A stretch of 64,000 nt of DNA, taken from Bathymodiolus brooksi (taxonomy: Eukaryota; Mollusca; Bivalvia; Mytilida; Modiolidae). A model generated the notes under the pieces. That model was not told the DNA's origin, ran no database searches, and saw nothing but the letters and a program-made list of their open reading frames with translations. This document shows, piece by piece, positions 34,901 through 47,212 of the stretch (within the stretch, counting starts at the first letter, position 1; each line of letters starts with the position of its first letter). A program made the translations under genes and the position numbers. The stretch lies in NCBI GenBank assembly GCA_963680875.1, contig OY804580.1, positions 116,501,534-116,565,533 of the forward strand, in the 5' to 3' direction.

Positions 34901-37900
34901 TTCTTTTCTGATAAAAATTGTACAATGACATGTCTTCCAATTTAAACGGTAATTATGAAATGTATCCCCATTTCTGTATAAATTTCATTTATACCTCACA
35001 TTTTGAAAATGACTTATTGTGTTCTGTTTATTATTTATATAAATCGGTTTATTTGTTTTCCTTCTCTATCTTTTTCTTTCAAATTTTGTGTCCAATTATG
35101 TGATGATGTGTGTGGTGTTCAAGTTGTAAATTACTCGATGGATTGCGCCTTTAAAATGAATTGTATAATATTAAACCCCAATGGGTAACTGTATCGATGA
35201 CTACAGGGCAGCCATCGGACTATTCCATATACGCATAACAGGAAACCGTAGACCTTTTAAGGTTAATTTTCCTGTATATACTTATCAAGAAATACTACTT
35301 ACTAATTTTCGATGTACATTTCTCGTCGTCTCGCTCTCTCTACTTCAAAGCCTAAATCCTAATATAGACATTATTTTTCTGTTGTTTGTATTACAATATA
35401 TCCTGATCATTGGGAACGTTGAAGTTAATCCAGGTCCAGAATTAATAAATTATTCAAGTGTTAGTGATAATTCCATTTCAATATGTAACATAAATATTCG
35501 CAGTGCGCGGAATAAATTAGATTTTCTTAATAATTTCAATGACGAATTTGATATTATTGCTGTAACAGAAACACATTTACATCCAAACATCAGTAATAAT
35601 GATATTGAGATTGATTCCTTTTAAAAAAATATAATCCGTAAAGATCGCAACAAAGCAGGTGGGGGTCTTCTTATTTACTTCAAAGATTATATTTCAGTTA
35701 TCCGTAAGCACGAACTCGAAAATCACATTGATGAATCCATCTGGGTAGAAATACAAGGTAAAGGTACAAGGTTTTTATTATGTAGTACATATAGACCTGA
35801 ATGGACAGACGCCGACTACTGGACACGACTTAATCATGCTATAGGGATGGGTTATCAGATTAATCAAAACATAATACTAACAGGTGACCTGAATTCAGAT
35901 TTATTTTCTTCTCGTAATAATACATTGTTTGACACCATGAATTTGTTTAATTTGACGAATGTTATTGAAAAGCTCACGAGAATTACGGAACACAGCAGTA
36001 CATTACTTGACCCTATTATAATAAGAGATTCTGTGCATTATTCTTATTCGGATGTTTTGAAAGTCCCGTCTGATATTAGTGATCATGATGCATCAACAAT
36101 TTTTATAGAATGTCCTAAATTTCAAACCAGATCTTTTCAAAGAGAAGTATGGTTATATGAAGGAACTGACCATGAAAATTTTTCAAGCAAACTCGATACC
36201 GTCGATTGGAATGCATTACTTTCCGACTTGGAGGATGCTGATGAAATGTGTAATACCTTCACCGAGACATTCCTCAGAGTCGCAAGGGAGTGCATTCCAA
36301 CCAAAATGGTCACTATGCGTAATAGCGATAGACCATGGTTTAATAGTGAACTCAGAAGAGAAATTAGAAAACGAGACCGTATTCGTAAGATAGCAAAAAA
36401 AATTAACAAACAATCAGATATCGACAAATACAAGAAACAGAGAAACAAAGTTAATAATTTAAAAAAGACAGCTAAAGAACATTTCGAACAAAATTTAGAC
36501 ACTTTAATCTTAGAAAATATATCAAATCCAAAAACTTACTGGAAAATAATGAAGATGTTAATTAAATCTAATAAAGGATATAGTAATATACCCTCTCTCC
36601 AAAATATAATTCAGGATGAAGGACTAGATGAGGTAGTTTACGAAGACGACGAGAAGTGTGAATTACTAAATAATTATTTTAGTTTTATTTCTTCTTTGGA
36701 AGATGCCAATATTCCTCTTCCAGATATTGAACATAGGACCAATAATTTTCTGCGAGACATAGTCATTGCAACAGATGAGATTGTTGATATTATTAAAATT
36801 TTAAATCCTAATAAGGCATCGGGGCCTGATATAATCAATCACAAAATGTTAAATTTATGTCCTGAAAAAATAGCAGTCCCTCTTCAAATAATTTTTAATA
36901 AATCTCTTTTACAATGTAAATATCCAACCAGCTGGAAGATTGCACATGTGATTGCAATATTTAAAATAGGTGACAAATCATTACCGTCTAATTATAGACA
37001 TATATCTCTCATAAGTTGTGTTGGAAAAATAATGGAACGTGTTATCTATAAATATGTTTTTATCCATCTGCAAAGAAACAAGTTAATTTATGAATATCAA
37101 TCTGGTTTTCTCCCAAAATATTCAACAGTACACCAACTATTAGAAATGTACAACTGCATTCTAAATTCACTAGAAAAAAAGGAAATTAGCTGTTTTGTTT
37201 TCTGTGATTTTTCTAAAGCGTTCGACAAAGTTTGCCATAAAGGGTTGTTGCATAAAATTAAATCATACGGTGTAGATAGCAATTTATTAAGTTGGTTCTC
37301 TAGTTACCTGCAATTCGTCTTCTTCACTCTGCAATGTTTCAGCTGGTGTACCTCAAGGTTCAGTTCTTGGTCCTCTCTTATTTATTTTGTATATTAACGA
37401 TATTGCTGAGGATCTAATCTCTCTTAGCCGACTTTTTGCAGACGACACTTCCTTCAGCTATTCCAGTCGTGATGAATTACAGATAAAAACTGTGATTGAT
37501 CACGACTTGAAAGAGCTGGATGAATGGTCAAAGAAATGGTTGATGTCTTTTAACCAGGATAAAACAGAAATTATGTTATTTTCAAATACGGAAATTCCAG
37601 AATTAAATTTTACATTTAATGGAAGAACTATTCCAATTACAAATTCTCATAAACATTTAGGAGTTACATTCAGCAGCGATGCTAAATGGAATGTACATAT
37701 AGAAAATATATTGTCAAGTATTTACAAACACCTGAATGTTCTACGAAAGTTAAAATATAAACTTTCTAGGAAAAATTTTGAGAAACCCTATTTAGTTTAC
37801 ATCAGACCAATTTTTGAATATGCTAGTGAAGTATGGGATAATTGTGGTGTGCGAAATTCTAATAAACTTGATCAGTTGCAACTTGAGGCAGCTAGAATCG

Positions 37901-38855
37901 TTACTGGTCTTCCAATATTTGCTAGTTCCATTCTAATTTATAAAGAGTTAAACTGGGAATCATTGACAGAAAGAAGAAAAAGGAGAAAATTACAAATGTT
38001 TTATAATATTCAAAATAATAATGCACCCAGGAATCATTGTGACTTAATTCCTCCAACGATTCAAAGACAACTGTTTATCCATTGCGTAATGGAAGTGATA
38101 TAATAATACCATTTTGCAGACTATCGATTACTTGTGATTCATTTATTCCTTCACCAATACGTCAATGGAATAGCTTAAATCCATCTCTTCGAAATATGGA
38201 ATATATTGCAAAATTTAAAACTGAATTAATAAAACAGAAAGATAATAGGCAAGTTCCTAAGCATTTCGAAATTGGACCTCGAAAACTTAATATTGCATTA
38301 ACCCAACTTCGATGTTTTGCTTCTTTCTTAACTTATGATTTGTTCCAAGTAAATATAGTCTCAGATCCGTCTTGTCGTTGTGGGGCCAATCGTGAACACT
38401 CGTATCACTTCTTTGATTGTTCCCACTATGCAAATATGAGATATAAATTGTTTCACAATCTCAGCTGGCTACCTAATGACTGTGCTATAGACCTCAAGCT
38501 TTTAGCTAGTGGTAATCCTATTCTTTCAAATGAACAGAACGAAATTATTTTTAAGCACGTGCTTGAATATATCAAGAGGTCTGAAAAGTTTCTTGTTTAA
38601 GTTGTTCACCAAATGAACAACCACACACACCATCACCACCAACCTCTCTCTCTCCTTCTCTAATTCCTTTCTTCATTCTCTGTTCTTCTTCAATTTACAC
38701 ATATTAATGTAAGAAATATTCATATGCATGCATGCTCTATCAAATAATGTTGTACCTTATTGTATGGAGGAGAAGACTTCATAAGTTTGTTTAACTTGTG
38801 TCTTATCCTTTTTGCATATTTGAGCAAATAAAATATGTTTAATCTAAATGAATAA
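34900..38855 (+). mobile_element. Non-LTR retrotransposon, CR1/Jockey-group, plus strand
   Basis: Coding part 35,181-38,600, then a 250-bp 3' region ending in aataaaatatgtttaatcta and aatgaataaat before a SINE begins at about 38,865. The 5' boundary is approximate. Confidence 0.7.
35181..38600 (+). pseudogene. Retrotransposon polyprotein: AP endonuclease, RT, Cys/His end
   Basis: Opens with a hydrophobic N-terminus (IIFLLFVLQYILIIG) and a degenerate 2A-like GNVEVNPGP at 35,412-35,438. Endonuclease motifs: ICNINIRSARNKLD, IIAVTETHLHP, LLCSTYRPEW, IILTGDLNSD, DISDHDAST. RT motifs: NYRHISLISCVGKIMERV, FCDFSKAFDKVCHKGLL, AGVPQGSVLGPLLF, LFADDTSFSYSS with the catalytic FADD intact. The C-terminal end has CRCGANREHSYHFFDC, a Cys/His cluster typical of the group. 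Breaks: a TAA at about 35,622 after ETHLHP, a frameshift near 37,310 between RT motifs, and another near 38,080. The element is less decayed in its RT than the minus-strand one but not active. Confidence 0.85.
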
Positions 38856-38864
38856 ATACTGTTT

Positions 38865-39180
38865 ACCGCCAAGTCAGTAATTTTTCAGCTATATTACAGC
38901 GAGAACAAGTTACATTTTGATGAGATGATGATGATATCTACTTTGTACTAGACCATCACACTGAGTTAGTTTTTTCATAGTGCTACTTCACTAATCAACA
39001 GTCTGCTGGTAGACATGTTGCTCCTCTCGACGATATTTACTCGATTCCGATCCATCCAGTCTTTATTAATTTTATAGTCTTTGGTTTTACTCGACCGGGT
39101 TCGAATCCACGATCTATTGCACTCGAAGCGAACGCGCCAACCAATACACCACCGATGCGGTTTGCAAGCAATGGGGCAAA
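38865..39180 (-). mobile_element. tRNA-derived SINE (type 2), reverse
   Basis: Read on the minus strand, a tRNA-like head (ggtggtgtattggttggcgc, then gtggattcgaacccgg as box B) ends near 39,180. The body has gatgagatgatgatgatatc on the plus side and the tail lies at 38,865. It shares its body with the reverse SINEs at 53,510, 58,285 and 60,395. Confidence 0.65.
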
Positions 39181-39287
39181 AGTGGCAAATGTAATGTTTC
39201 TAAGTCTAAACCTTAGCTGTATCCCGAAATATCACAGCCATGATTAACTATATTCGGGTAAAAACTTTCATTAATTTCCTAAAAAGA

Positions 39288-39332
39288 GATTGAAGATACC
39301 AAAGGGGTAATCAGAATCCGTAAATCGAAGAT
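39288..39332 (+). repeat. Family A head fragment
   Basis: gattgaagataccaaagggg and taatcagaatccgtaaatcg only; about 45 bp. Confidence 0.65.
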
Positions 39333-39724
39333 TTTCTACCAATACTGGGTTTCTTTGAGTCTACCTGACAATTTTTTCTGAAGTTTCAACTTTCCAACAC
39401 TATACTATTTTCTGAAACGTACATGATTCCTCTTCGTTCTGTCAGAATATCATGGGATGTTTAAATTCTTGTAGTGAAATGTCATGCTGCGGGACATCCC
39501 CTTCTTTTTAAAATATTCGAGTCATCCTCTAAAATACAGTATATTTATGGGTCATGAATTTAGACATTGGTAGGATTAAATCCAATTAAATTTGGACTGA
39601 AAATAATTCTTATATATTGACCTTTAATGGCCAATTTCAATTATGCCATTGTATTCAATATTTTTCAAAATGCAACAAAAAGAAGGTTTCTTTCTTTAAA
39701 AAGAACTACTATTGTTCTAAGCTT

Positions 39725-39860
39725 CCCTGATCGGTTTTGGTTTATGGTGTTTAATGCCACTTTCAACAATATTTCAGCTATATCGTGGTGATTAATTTTA
39801 TTGGTGGAGGAAACAGGAGTACCCGGAGAAAACCACTGACCTGTCGTAATTGGCGAATTT
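39725..39860 (-). mobile_element. SINE (type 1) body and tail, reverse
   Basis: ggtgtttaatgccactttc, aacaatatttcagctatatc and gtacccggagaaaaccactg match the SINE at 62,110. The tRNA head is missing. Confidence 0.7.
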
Positions 39861-40091
39861 GTGTTATTATGCGTATATGCTACCTGTATAGGTAACTGTG
39901 ATACAGAATACATATAGTTCGATTCTCCAATAACATGTATTCACGTACTATTTCAACCATTTTTCAACGCCATTTTCTTAATTTAACTACAACGGTACCA
40001 TATGACTCCGATATATGATTATTGTCATCTAAGAAATATTAACATTACATCAGAATGTGCCTCCTCTGTGGTTTATCTAGTGTTTAAGACG

Positions 40092-40274
40092 TCATTTACC
40101 ATCTACAATGTCTGGAATGCAGCCCTTAATATGCTTCTGAAATATTTCTTTTTCTGTTCCGTTCACTGCTGGCTTCAACCGACTCAACCATTCTTTAGAA
40201 ACATCAGCAGTACTTCCCTTCCGCTGATGGACGCCTGGTTTCCCCATTCTTACATGACAATCAGCGAATATCAC
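40092..40274 (-). pseudogene. Possible coding fragment, unrecognised
   Basis: A 60-residue minus-strand frame (KPGVHQRKGSTADVSKEW, LSRLKPAVNGTEKEIFQKH, KGCIPDIVDGK) has more protein-like composition than the surrounding DNA and resembles parts of transposon-type proteins in invertebrates. It is isolated, has no visible splice context, and could be chance or a mobile-element remnant. It lies within 100 bp of the first confident PKD1-like exon on the other strand. Confidence 0.25.
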
Positions 40275-40366
40275 TGGTCAATATCCAAACACAATGTATA
40301 TGTACCTTTGAAAAGTTTGTATAGCGATCTATTTAATAAATGTAATGATCTGATCTTTTTTATTAG

Positions 40367-40506
40367 CTGAGATTGCAACAATTATGGAAGCTGTAAGTGG
40401 GCAGAGCAGCTTCACAAGTGCCGAAGCCTTGCAATATCTCCAGCAAACGACCACAGCATTACAACAAGATTACACAAATGCAGACGCTGATTTGGCATGT
40501 TCTGTG
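40367..40506 (+). CDS. PKD1-like gene, exon A (GAIN-like region)
   Basis: Acceptor ttattag then 140 nt to donor gtaagc. It enters in phase 1 and leaves in phase 0. It encodes EIATIMEAVSGQSSF, TSAEALQYLQQTTTALQQ and DADLACSV, helical and extracellular in character. In adhesion-type receptors and polycystin-1-like proteins this kind of helical stretch forms the first part of the GAIN domain; that assignment is by order and character, not by motif. Upstream exons must exist because a one-base carry-in is required. The only candidate seen is 12,741-12,810. Confidence 0.6.
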
Positions 40507-40587
40507 GTAAGCATGGCTTTTCATATTTATCCTCTCTTAACACAAAGGATCATCATGGATGTAGCTGCACACGAGACAAAATAACGT

Positions 40588-40860
40588 TAGAGAATACCAA
40601 AGGGGCAATGAAAAAAAGACAATCCAGAGAAACTAACAATATAAGGCGAAGAGAAGCAAAACAGAAAACACACCACAATATGTGTTGGACACCACTATGC
40701 GCAAACAAGCACAAATTACATGGAACACAGAAAGTAAAGACACATAATAGGACAACAGCACAAAAGATGAGCAACACGGACCACACCAAACAACAAGTGG
40801 TAAACTCAGGTGCCCGCGAAGGGTAAGCAGTTCTTGCTTCTTATAAGACACCCGCTGTGT
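40588..40860 (+). repeat. Family A repeat, forward (intron)
   Basis: gagaataccaaaggggcaat, gacaatccagagaaactaac, gagcaacacggaccacacc, aaactcaggtgcccgcgaag and cagttcttgcttcttataag. One of the longest copies, placed just after exon A's donor. Confidence 0.75.
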
Positions 40861-41384
40861 TACTCATATATACTGTCAAGTCTAATAAAAGTATTGGCAG
40901 TGATAACGGTGTACGTAATTCGATTTACATTTCCATGTCCTTATTGTTGTATGGTATAATACAGTAACATATTATTTATTTGAAATACAAACTATCATCT
41001 GGCAAAATAACTGATTACAGCAAAATAACTGATTACGCAAGAAATATAATCTTGTTATCTAATTGTCGTGTATATGCCTGATCAATATGAATGAAGAGAT
41101 CTTCTAATAGCCCTTGGGTTGTATCTTATCCTCTTTCAATACATAGGAAATTAAAATGAAAATATGAATGATTGTAATCGACCTTTGTGGCCGTGTTGTT
41201 CAGGCCATTGACCTCCTACCATTAACATAACAAGATGGCAATCAAGGGGTTCGTGTTAATCGATCTGTAGTTTTGATTCTTTATGGGCAAGGATTATGGC
41301 ACTCCTCGAGGGTCAGAGCAGCTCTAAATTCTAATCAGAAATCGTAGAATCAGAGGCAAAATCAATACCTCTTACACACATTTA

Positions 41385-41455
41385 CATCACTTTCCTGGTT
41401 TGATACAACCACTTCAATGCACAGTTGTGGGGTTAAGGTAGTTTTTATCGGCCAA
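41385..41455. repeat. Family D repeat fragment (intron)
   Basis: tttcctggtttgatacaac and cacttcaatgcacagttgtg, then ggggttaaggtagtt. It matches pieces at 42,645-42,720 and 63,420-63,480 and 63,810-63,870. Confidence 0.5.
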
Positions 41456-41666
41456 AACATCCCTCTGTGTGAATTTGTGGGGTCATCCAAGTGTTTTCAC
41501 GTGTGAGTAAAACATTGATTGTTCTGGTAGATGTAAAAGCCAATGATTACGATTTCATAGCTAATCAGTTTATATAAGACTAGAGCTCTAAATGATATTG
41601 TCGGTCTGTCGGCGTCTGTAAATCTAAATGTATGGAATAATGAAATACAACATGTACTTATTATAG

Positions 41667-41754
41667 GTTGAAGGCACTCACATAATAGAGACAATAGTGG
41701 ATTCTTTTGAAACAAGTGGAACGGTGGATATTGAGCTACTTAATGTAGCGAGAG
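41667..41754 (+). CDS. PKD1-like gene, exon B
   Basis: Acceptor attatag, 88 nt, donor gtaacg; enters phase 0, leaves phase 1. It encodes VEGTHIIETIVDSFETSG and TVDIELLNVAR. The frame joins exon A and exon C without a stop. Composition fits the same extracellular helical region. No motif is diagnostic on its own. Confidence 0.6.
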
Positions 41755-41929
41755 GTAACGGAAACGTTCAATTAGATAAGTTTATGTTGCATTAAAAGCC
41801 CGGTCATATTTGATGCCCTACGTCAAATCACACAGGGCAAATAAACACGTTTTAGTGAGGATCGTATTATTCGACCTTTGGATTTCTGTGTAGTGTGATG
41901 TATATCATTGTTTGTCCTTTATCTTGTGG

Positions 41930-42045
41930 CCATTTTGGACAAAAGGACAAACAATGAGCTACAAAACACTACACAGAAAACTAAAGACCGAGCAACAGGA
42001 ACCCCTCAAATAACCCGGGGTGGGCACAGGTTCTCCGGAAGGGTA
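41930..42045 (+). repeat. Family A repeat, partial (intron)
   Basis: gacaaacaatgagctacaaa, gaaaactaaagaccgagcaa and ggttctccggaagggtac. Confidence 0.65.
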
Positions 42046-42644
42046 CAGGAATACTCCTAAGTGTTACGTGTAGTACAAGTAATTATGTCATGTCAAATTT
42101 ACATCTTGGTTATTCAAACATCTAAGCAAAAGAGTTATGACCGTCACTAGAACCCCCTCCCTCCAGAAGAAAACATAAAACAAAACAATGATTTCCTATA
42201 TTTCAATAATTTCGTGTCAAATTTTTTATATGTGTTATTGAATCGAGGCGGGTCAAAAGACCATCTAATTACTTTCTCAATCGAATCATTTGGAAAGTTT
42301 TAATTAAACAGAATGCATTATAAGCTGTTGTACAATGGTCTTTATTTTAATTGATTATCATTGTGGTGTCTACGAACTATCAGGTGATCGATTACTACAG
42401 CAAGGGAACAATATCTCCAGCTCATCAAACCTTGAGACCTACTTCTGGTGGTCGTAACATTACTGTAATTGTAGTTTACTTATTACCTTAATGATAGCTC
42501 AAATGTTGACACTTTATAAACACACAGAGATGCGGATGTAATTTTCAATTGTAACCTTACGGAATACAAAGAGAAGAAGAAAATGGAAAACAAGAAATAC
42601 CACACTCTCGGAACAGTTCCAAATTCCAACAAACAAGGACACGA

Positions 42645-42720
42645 GCGTTCACTTTCCTGGCTTGGTACAGACACTTCAATAAAAAGTGGTGGGGTTAAAC
42701 TCGTTTTACGGGCAGTAACC
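42645..42720. repeat. Family D repeat fragment (intron)
   Basis: cactttcctggcttggtaca, gacacttcaataaaaagtg and gtggggttaaactcg. It matches family D elsewhere. Confidence 0.5.
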
Positions 42721-42774
42721 CAAAAGTGAAATAGAGGTGAAATAAATAACAAACCTTATATACACTTTGATGGG

Positions 42775-43245
42775 AAAAGCTTGAAGATACCAAAGGGTTA
42801 ATTAGAAGCCACAACTAGAAGACTGACAGACAAAAGAAGAGTTTGAAGATACCAAAGGGGTAATTAGAAGCAACAAATCGAAGACTGACAGACAAAAGAA
42901 GAGTTTGAAGATACCAAAGGGGTAATTAGAAGCTACAAATCGAAGACTGACAGACAAAAGAAGAGTTTGAAGATACCAAATGGGTAATTAGAAGCTACAA
43001 ATCGAAGACTGACAGACAAAAGATGAGCTTGAAGATACCAAAGGGGTAATTATAAGCTGTAAATCAAAGAAGGACTGACAATGCAGTGGCCAAAATATAC
43101 CAAAGGGGTAATCAGAAGCTGTAAATTAAAGACGGACTGACAATGGAATAGCAAAATGAAAAAGGACAAACAATGATCTACAAAGCATTGCACAGAAATC
43201 TAAAGATTGAGCATTCACGAACTCCACACAATTTCGGGGTGAATT
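42775..43245 (+). repeat. Family A repeat with a 62-bp tandem array (intron)
   Basis: Four to five head-to-tail copies of a 62-bp unit (gagtttgaagataccaaagg, ggtaattagaagctacaaat, cgaagactgacagacaaa) run into a normal family A body ending with aaagattgagcattcacgaa. The unit is the family's own head segment; 62 is twice the 31-bp unit at 11,530. Confidence 0.8.
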
Positions 43246-43389
43246 CTGAAATATTTAGTATTTCTTTTATCAACTGGTGTTAGACTTGTAGAAGTATATT
43301 TCATTGCTAATAGCAACTGAACATAAAAAGGTTGAACAGTAATGGTTGATAATATAACTTCAAACCTCAAAATGCATAATTCAGTAATT

Positions 43390-43500
43390 ATCACAACAGT
43401 AGCCGATGGATCTCTAAATCGTAAGGTCGGACATTCCAGTAATTTGTTAGGGCGATGGATCTCTAAATCGTGAGGTCGGACATTCCAGTAATCTGTTAGT
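43390..43500. repeat. Small two-copy duplication (48 bp)
   Basis: gatggatctctaaatcgt(a/g)ag and gtcggacattccagtaat occur twice in tandem. Confidence 0.75.
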
Positions 43501-43829
43501 GGGATCCCAACCATTCTTGATATCTTACAAATGAACCAAAACAAACTGCACAGATAAGCCTTAGGTGACTAGACCACATACGTTATAGAGCGTACGTCAA
43601 CACAAACATGGACTACACAACACAAGGGTTCACAATAGTAGTAATATAATTTAATGTTTTAAATACATGTAGTTTATAGAAATGGTAGCAATGCATTGAT
43701 TGTTTAGCATTTGCTGAACGGATTATTAAGCCATTTTGAAAACGCTTATTCAGACATAGAACATTTATTCATTTCCATTCAACCAGGAAAGCATAACAAA
43801 AACAAGCAATATATATACATCGTATTAGT

Positions 43830-44435
43830 TATATACTGTATCAGTTATACACCGCATCAGTATTTTTTAATACTGTATCATTTATGCATCATATCAGATA
43901 TACACCCTATCAGTTAGATACCGTATCAGTTGTATACTCTATCAGTTATACACCATATCATTTAGACATCGTATCAGTTAAGAACTGCACCAGTCCAGTT
44001 AAGCGCCATATTAGATATACATCATATCAGTTATACACCGTTCCACTTTTATGCTGTATTAGTTAGACACCATATCAGTTAGACACAGTGTCAATTATAT
44101 ACTGTATCGGTTATACACCATATCAGTTATATACTGTATCAGATATACACCCTATCAGTTAGACACCACATCAGTTATATACTGTATCAGTTACACACCA
44201 TATCAGTTATATACTGTACCAGTTAAGCACCATATCAGATATACACTCTATCAATTATACATCGCATCAGTTATATACTGTATCAGTTGTACACTGTATC
44301 AGTTCTATGCTGTATCAGTTAGACACCACCTCAGATATACACAGTATCAGTCATACCCCCTATCAGTAAGAAACCATGTCAGCTATATACTGTATCAGTT
44401 ATACACCATATCAGTTTAGACACCATGTCTATTGT
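43830..44435. repeat. Degenerate array of tatcagtt-type units (intron)
   Basis: About 35 loosely conserved 16-bp units (tatcagttatacacca) with many substitutions and length changes. It ends about 40 bp before exon C. It is older or faster-decaying than the other arrays. Confidence 0.8.
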
Positions 44436-44475
44436 ATTCCATACTGCTGTTATATATTATATGTTTTTTGCACAG

Positions 44476-44570
44476 AAATGGCAAGTGTTACTGCATTAGT
44501 TTTACGTGGAATTGGTCAAACCTTTTGTAAATTAACCTGTGACGGAACATGTTCAATGTCAATATTTCAG
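44476..44570 (+). CDS. PKD1-like gene, exon C
   Basis: Acceptor gcacag, 95 nt, donor gtagga; phase 1 in, phase 0 out. It encodes EMASVTALVLRGIGQTF, CKLTCDGTCSMSIFQ. Three cysteines within ten residues suggest a disulfide-bonded loop. It continues exon B in frame (carry base g plus aa gives the first Glu). No other function is visible. Confidence 0.6.
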
Positions 44571-44774
44571 GTAGGATTTTATTTGTTGTTATTATGGACG
44601 TCAATTATATTAGGGGACACATTCTTTTTGCATTCCATGTTCACATCAAGTACATGTACCTAGTAAATAAACATTAGAAAACTACAAACATTCTACTGTC
44701 GCCATCAAGGTCTGGTTGACCGTTACGAAATATCCATATCTCAAATGACAATGGTTCTTTTACTTTTTACGTAG

Positions 44775-44960
44775 ATTTTTTATTTCCTCTCTGACGGTCA
44801 AGTTTTCTGTGTGGTGTTGTTTTTTTTGTTTTTTTTTTTGTTTGTCGTCGTCCTGAGTATTTGTGTACTCTGGATTATCCATTCTTGATTTAGAAAAAAA
44901 ATCATAAAAAATCATAAAATTCTTAGACATGAGCAACAATGGACACAAAAGACACAGGGC
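44775..44960 (-). repeat. Probable family A fragment, reverse (intron)
   Basis: ttctgtgtggtgttgttttt, gattatccattcttgattt and a T-rich middle resemble the reverse tail at 9,100-9,185, more diverged. Confidence 0.35.
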
Positions 44961-45544
44961 GAAGACAGACAAACAAACAAAAACACATTTATTATCTGTT
45001 GTAAATTTTCGTACATGGTTTTAAGCACCAGGAGCTGTTTACACACTACTAACGAACAAATCGATTGGTGCGGACTAAATTTGATATCTACGTATTTTGC
45101 TAAAAACAATACGCATAAGATTATGTTATAGGACAGCTTTCTCAACAGACGAATCTAAATACCTGCCCTTTTTGTTTGTAATTATGAAAAGAATATTTAC
45201 ACAGTGATGGTCAATATTCCCACCAATACCAACACGCCTAACAATCATCATAAGACATTGGAAATCCCCTAATCGAACAAATAGATCGCATGGTGCTTCT
45301 TGTTTTTTTTTATATCTACCTATGTATGCAGTTCATATAATCATATAAGTTTGTGGATTTGATTCTGATACATGTCAAAGTGTACCCGATACAACTTTGT
45401 GTAATAAAATGTATCTGTAACGTGCGGCAGGTAGATGACCAAGGATACGTTCCGTTGTCGTAATCAGAATCCGGTCGATTCCTTATTCATGACTTGTCAC
45501 AGGATGGTTTTTACAACATTTGCACAACAGATGCCACTACTGAA

Positions 45545-45755
45545 GCAGGTTCCGCTTACCCCCAGAGTATCACTCCCGGTTTGTTGTTCGGATCATGTTG
45601 CACATTCGTTTGTTATCTGTGTAGTATTTTGTGGGTCACGGTTTATTTTTAAAAACAAATAATTTTGCGAAGGGGGTCTTTTTTCATTTCGCTATTGCAT
45701 TTATGTTTTTGTTTGCATGACAGTTTCTGAACATCCCCTTTGGTATCTTCAAACA
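45545..45755 (-). repeat. Family A repeat, reverse (intron)
   Basis: caggttccgcttaccccc, gttatctgtgtagtattttg and catcccctttggtatcttca. A small forward head fragment (gaagataccataggggtat) follows at 45,833. Confidence 0.65.
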
Positions 45756-45917
45756 TCTTTCCAAGTTGTTAAAATTTGCATTAAACACATATAGTATAAA
45801 CACTACGTACTAAATGGTTCTATGAAAAGCCTGAAGATACCATAGGGGTATTCACAAGCCGTAAATAGACGTAATGTATGTGTTACGGAAGTAAAGAAAC
45901 TAACTTCATTATTTCAG

Positions 45918-46154
45918 GTTAGACCACTAGTGACTGCCTCTGAGGACTCGTTGTTAAAGATTCTGAGGTTGTTGATAGATGGAATTCAATTAGATCACAT
46001 TGAGAATAATGCTGATATTTCATTATTTGGCCAGAAGATGCTTGTTAAAGATGTTTTTGATCAAAACAAAATATTTGAAGTAATGAGTATTCCTCAAACG
46101 GCAGAAAATCTTGCAGCTAACAGTTCATATTCAGATATGACGGTGATTTTTATG
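45918..46154 (+). CDS. PKD1-like gene, exon D (GAIN-like)
   Basis: Acceptor atttcag, 237 nt (79 codons), donor gtaagt; phase 0 in and out. It encodes VRPLVTASEDSLLKILRLL, GIQLDHIENNADISLFGQKM, then FEVMSIPQTAENLAA and SYSDMTVIFM. This fits the strand-rich second half of a GAIN domain. A 20-bp minisatellite begins within 30 bp of its donor. It reads on into exon E without a gap. Confidence 0.65.
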
Positions 46155-46182
46155 GTAAGTATTATAGAGTCAATCCTGCCTA

Positions 46183-46432
46183 TGAGGGTACCTCTATAAA
46201 ACAGAGGGCACCTCTATATAACAGAGGGTACCTCTATATAACAGAGGGAATCTCTATATAACAGACGGTACCTCAATATAACAGAGGGTACCTCTATATA
46301 ACAGATGGTACCTTTATATAACAGAGGGCTCCTCTATATAACAGAGGGTACCTCTATATAACAGAGGGTACCTCTATATAACAGAGGGCACCTCCATATA
46401 ACAGAGGGCACCTCTATATAACAGAGGGTCAG
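46183..46432. repeat. 20-bp minisatellite (intron)
   Basis: About twelve copies of agggtacctctatataacag with few changes, starting 28 bp after exon D's donor and ending at the SINE at 46,433. Confidence 0.85.
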
Positions 46433-46690
46433 GGTGGCTCAATCAGTTAGGTAGTTGGATTACCTAGCAACTCATACAAGCCTATCACCAATACGGCATG
46501 GGTTCGCCCCGGCTTTGTGAATTACAAAAAGAGTGAACTCGACTCGCATCCGCAAGTGATAAAGTTTACCAATTGTTTGCCCATGGTCGGTGGTTCTCTC
46601 CGGGTACTCCGGCTTCTTCCACCATTAAAACTTGTCACCATGACATAGCTGAAATATTGCTGAAAGTGGCGCTAAAACCAAAATTCAAAT
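46433..46690 (+). mobile_element. tRNA-derived SINE (type 1), forward (intron)
   Basis: The head cagggtggctcaatcagtta is followed by catgggttcgccccggcttt (box B area), ggtactccggcttcttccac and the tail ctgaaatattgctgaaagtg. It looks full length. The matching reverse copy is at 62,110. Confidence 0.8.
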
Positions 46691-47212
46691 TGAAATTCTA
46701 CATAGCAAATCATTCAACTCATAAAATCAAACTATTTACGTTTTTTATTATTATAGTTGCAGCTAAGTCATATAAACTTTCTCAGTTTTAGAAAAAGAAA
46801 TGACATTCACTCACTGATGTTTAATTTGGTTCTTCGTCTTGCAATCTTTAGTAATTTGAGTAGTGTGTATTGACCATCGGCTTTGTTGTACTGATCATTG
46901 CATTATTTCTGCTTCTACAATTTACGACCTCTCCTTACCAATTTGAGATCTTCAACCTTTTTTTTAGATATAATGCATCAAATCACGTTAAGCTATTTCA
47001 TATATATGCTTCGTACAGGCTGACTAGTTCATATATATGTACTTAATACACAGATCTACCTCTCCTGTGAATTCAATTTATTTCTGAATGTGTTCTTGAA
47101 GATTAAGTTCACTTTGAAAGAAATGTTAAACAGTTATGTTCCTATTTTCTGTTTTGATTTTGGCAGTTTCTGCTTTTCGTTTTAATTTCACGAGTAAGAT
47201 ATTTTGTATGAA
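46691..47212. other. Intronic stretch without recognised features
   Basis: AT-rich; nothing shared with the rest of the window was seen. Confidence 0.45.

Noticed and set aside
31988..35188. Several 60-90 residue open frames in AT-rich DNA as host exons
   Set aside because: No paired splice words, biased AT-driven composition and no recognisable domain.
28206..38600. Retroviral or LTR element origin for the two RT genes
   Set aside because: No LTRs, protease or integrase; AP endonuclease plus RT order and 3' short-repeat tails mark non-LTR retrotransposons.
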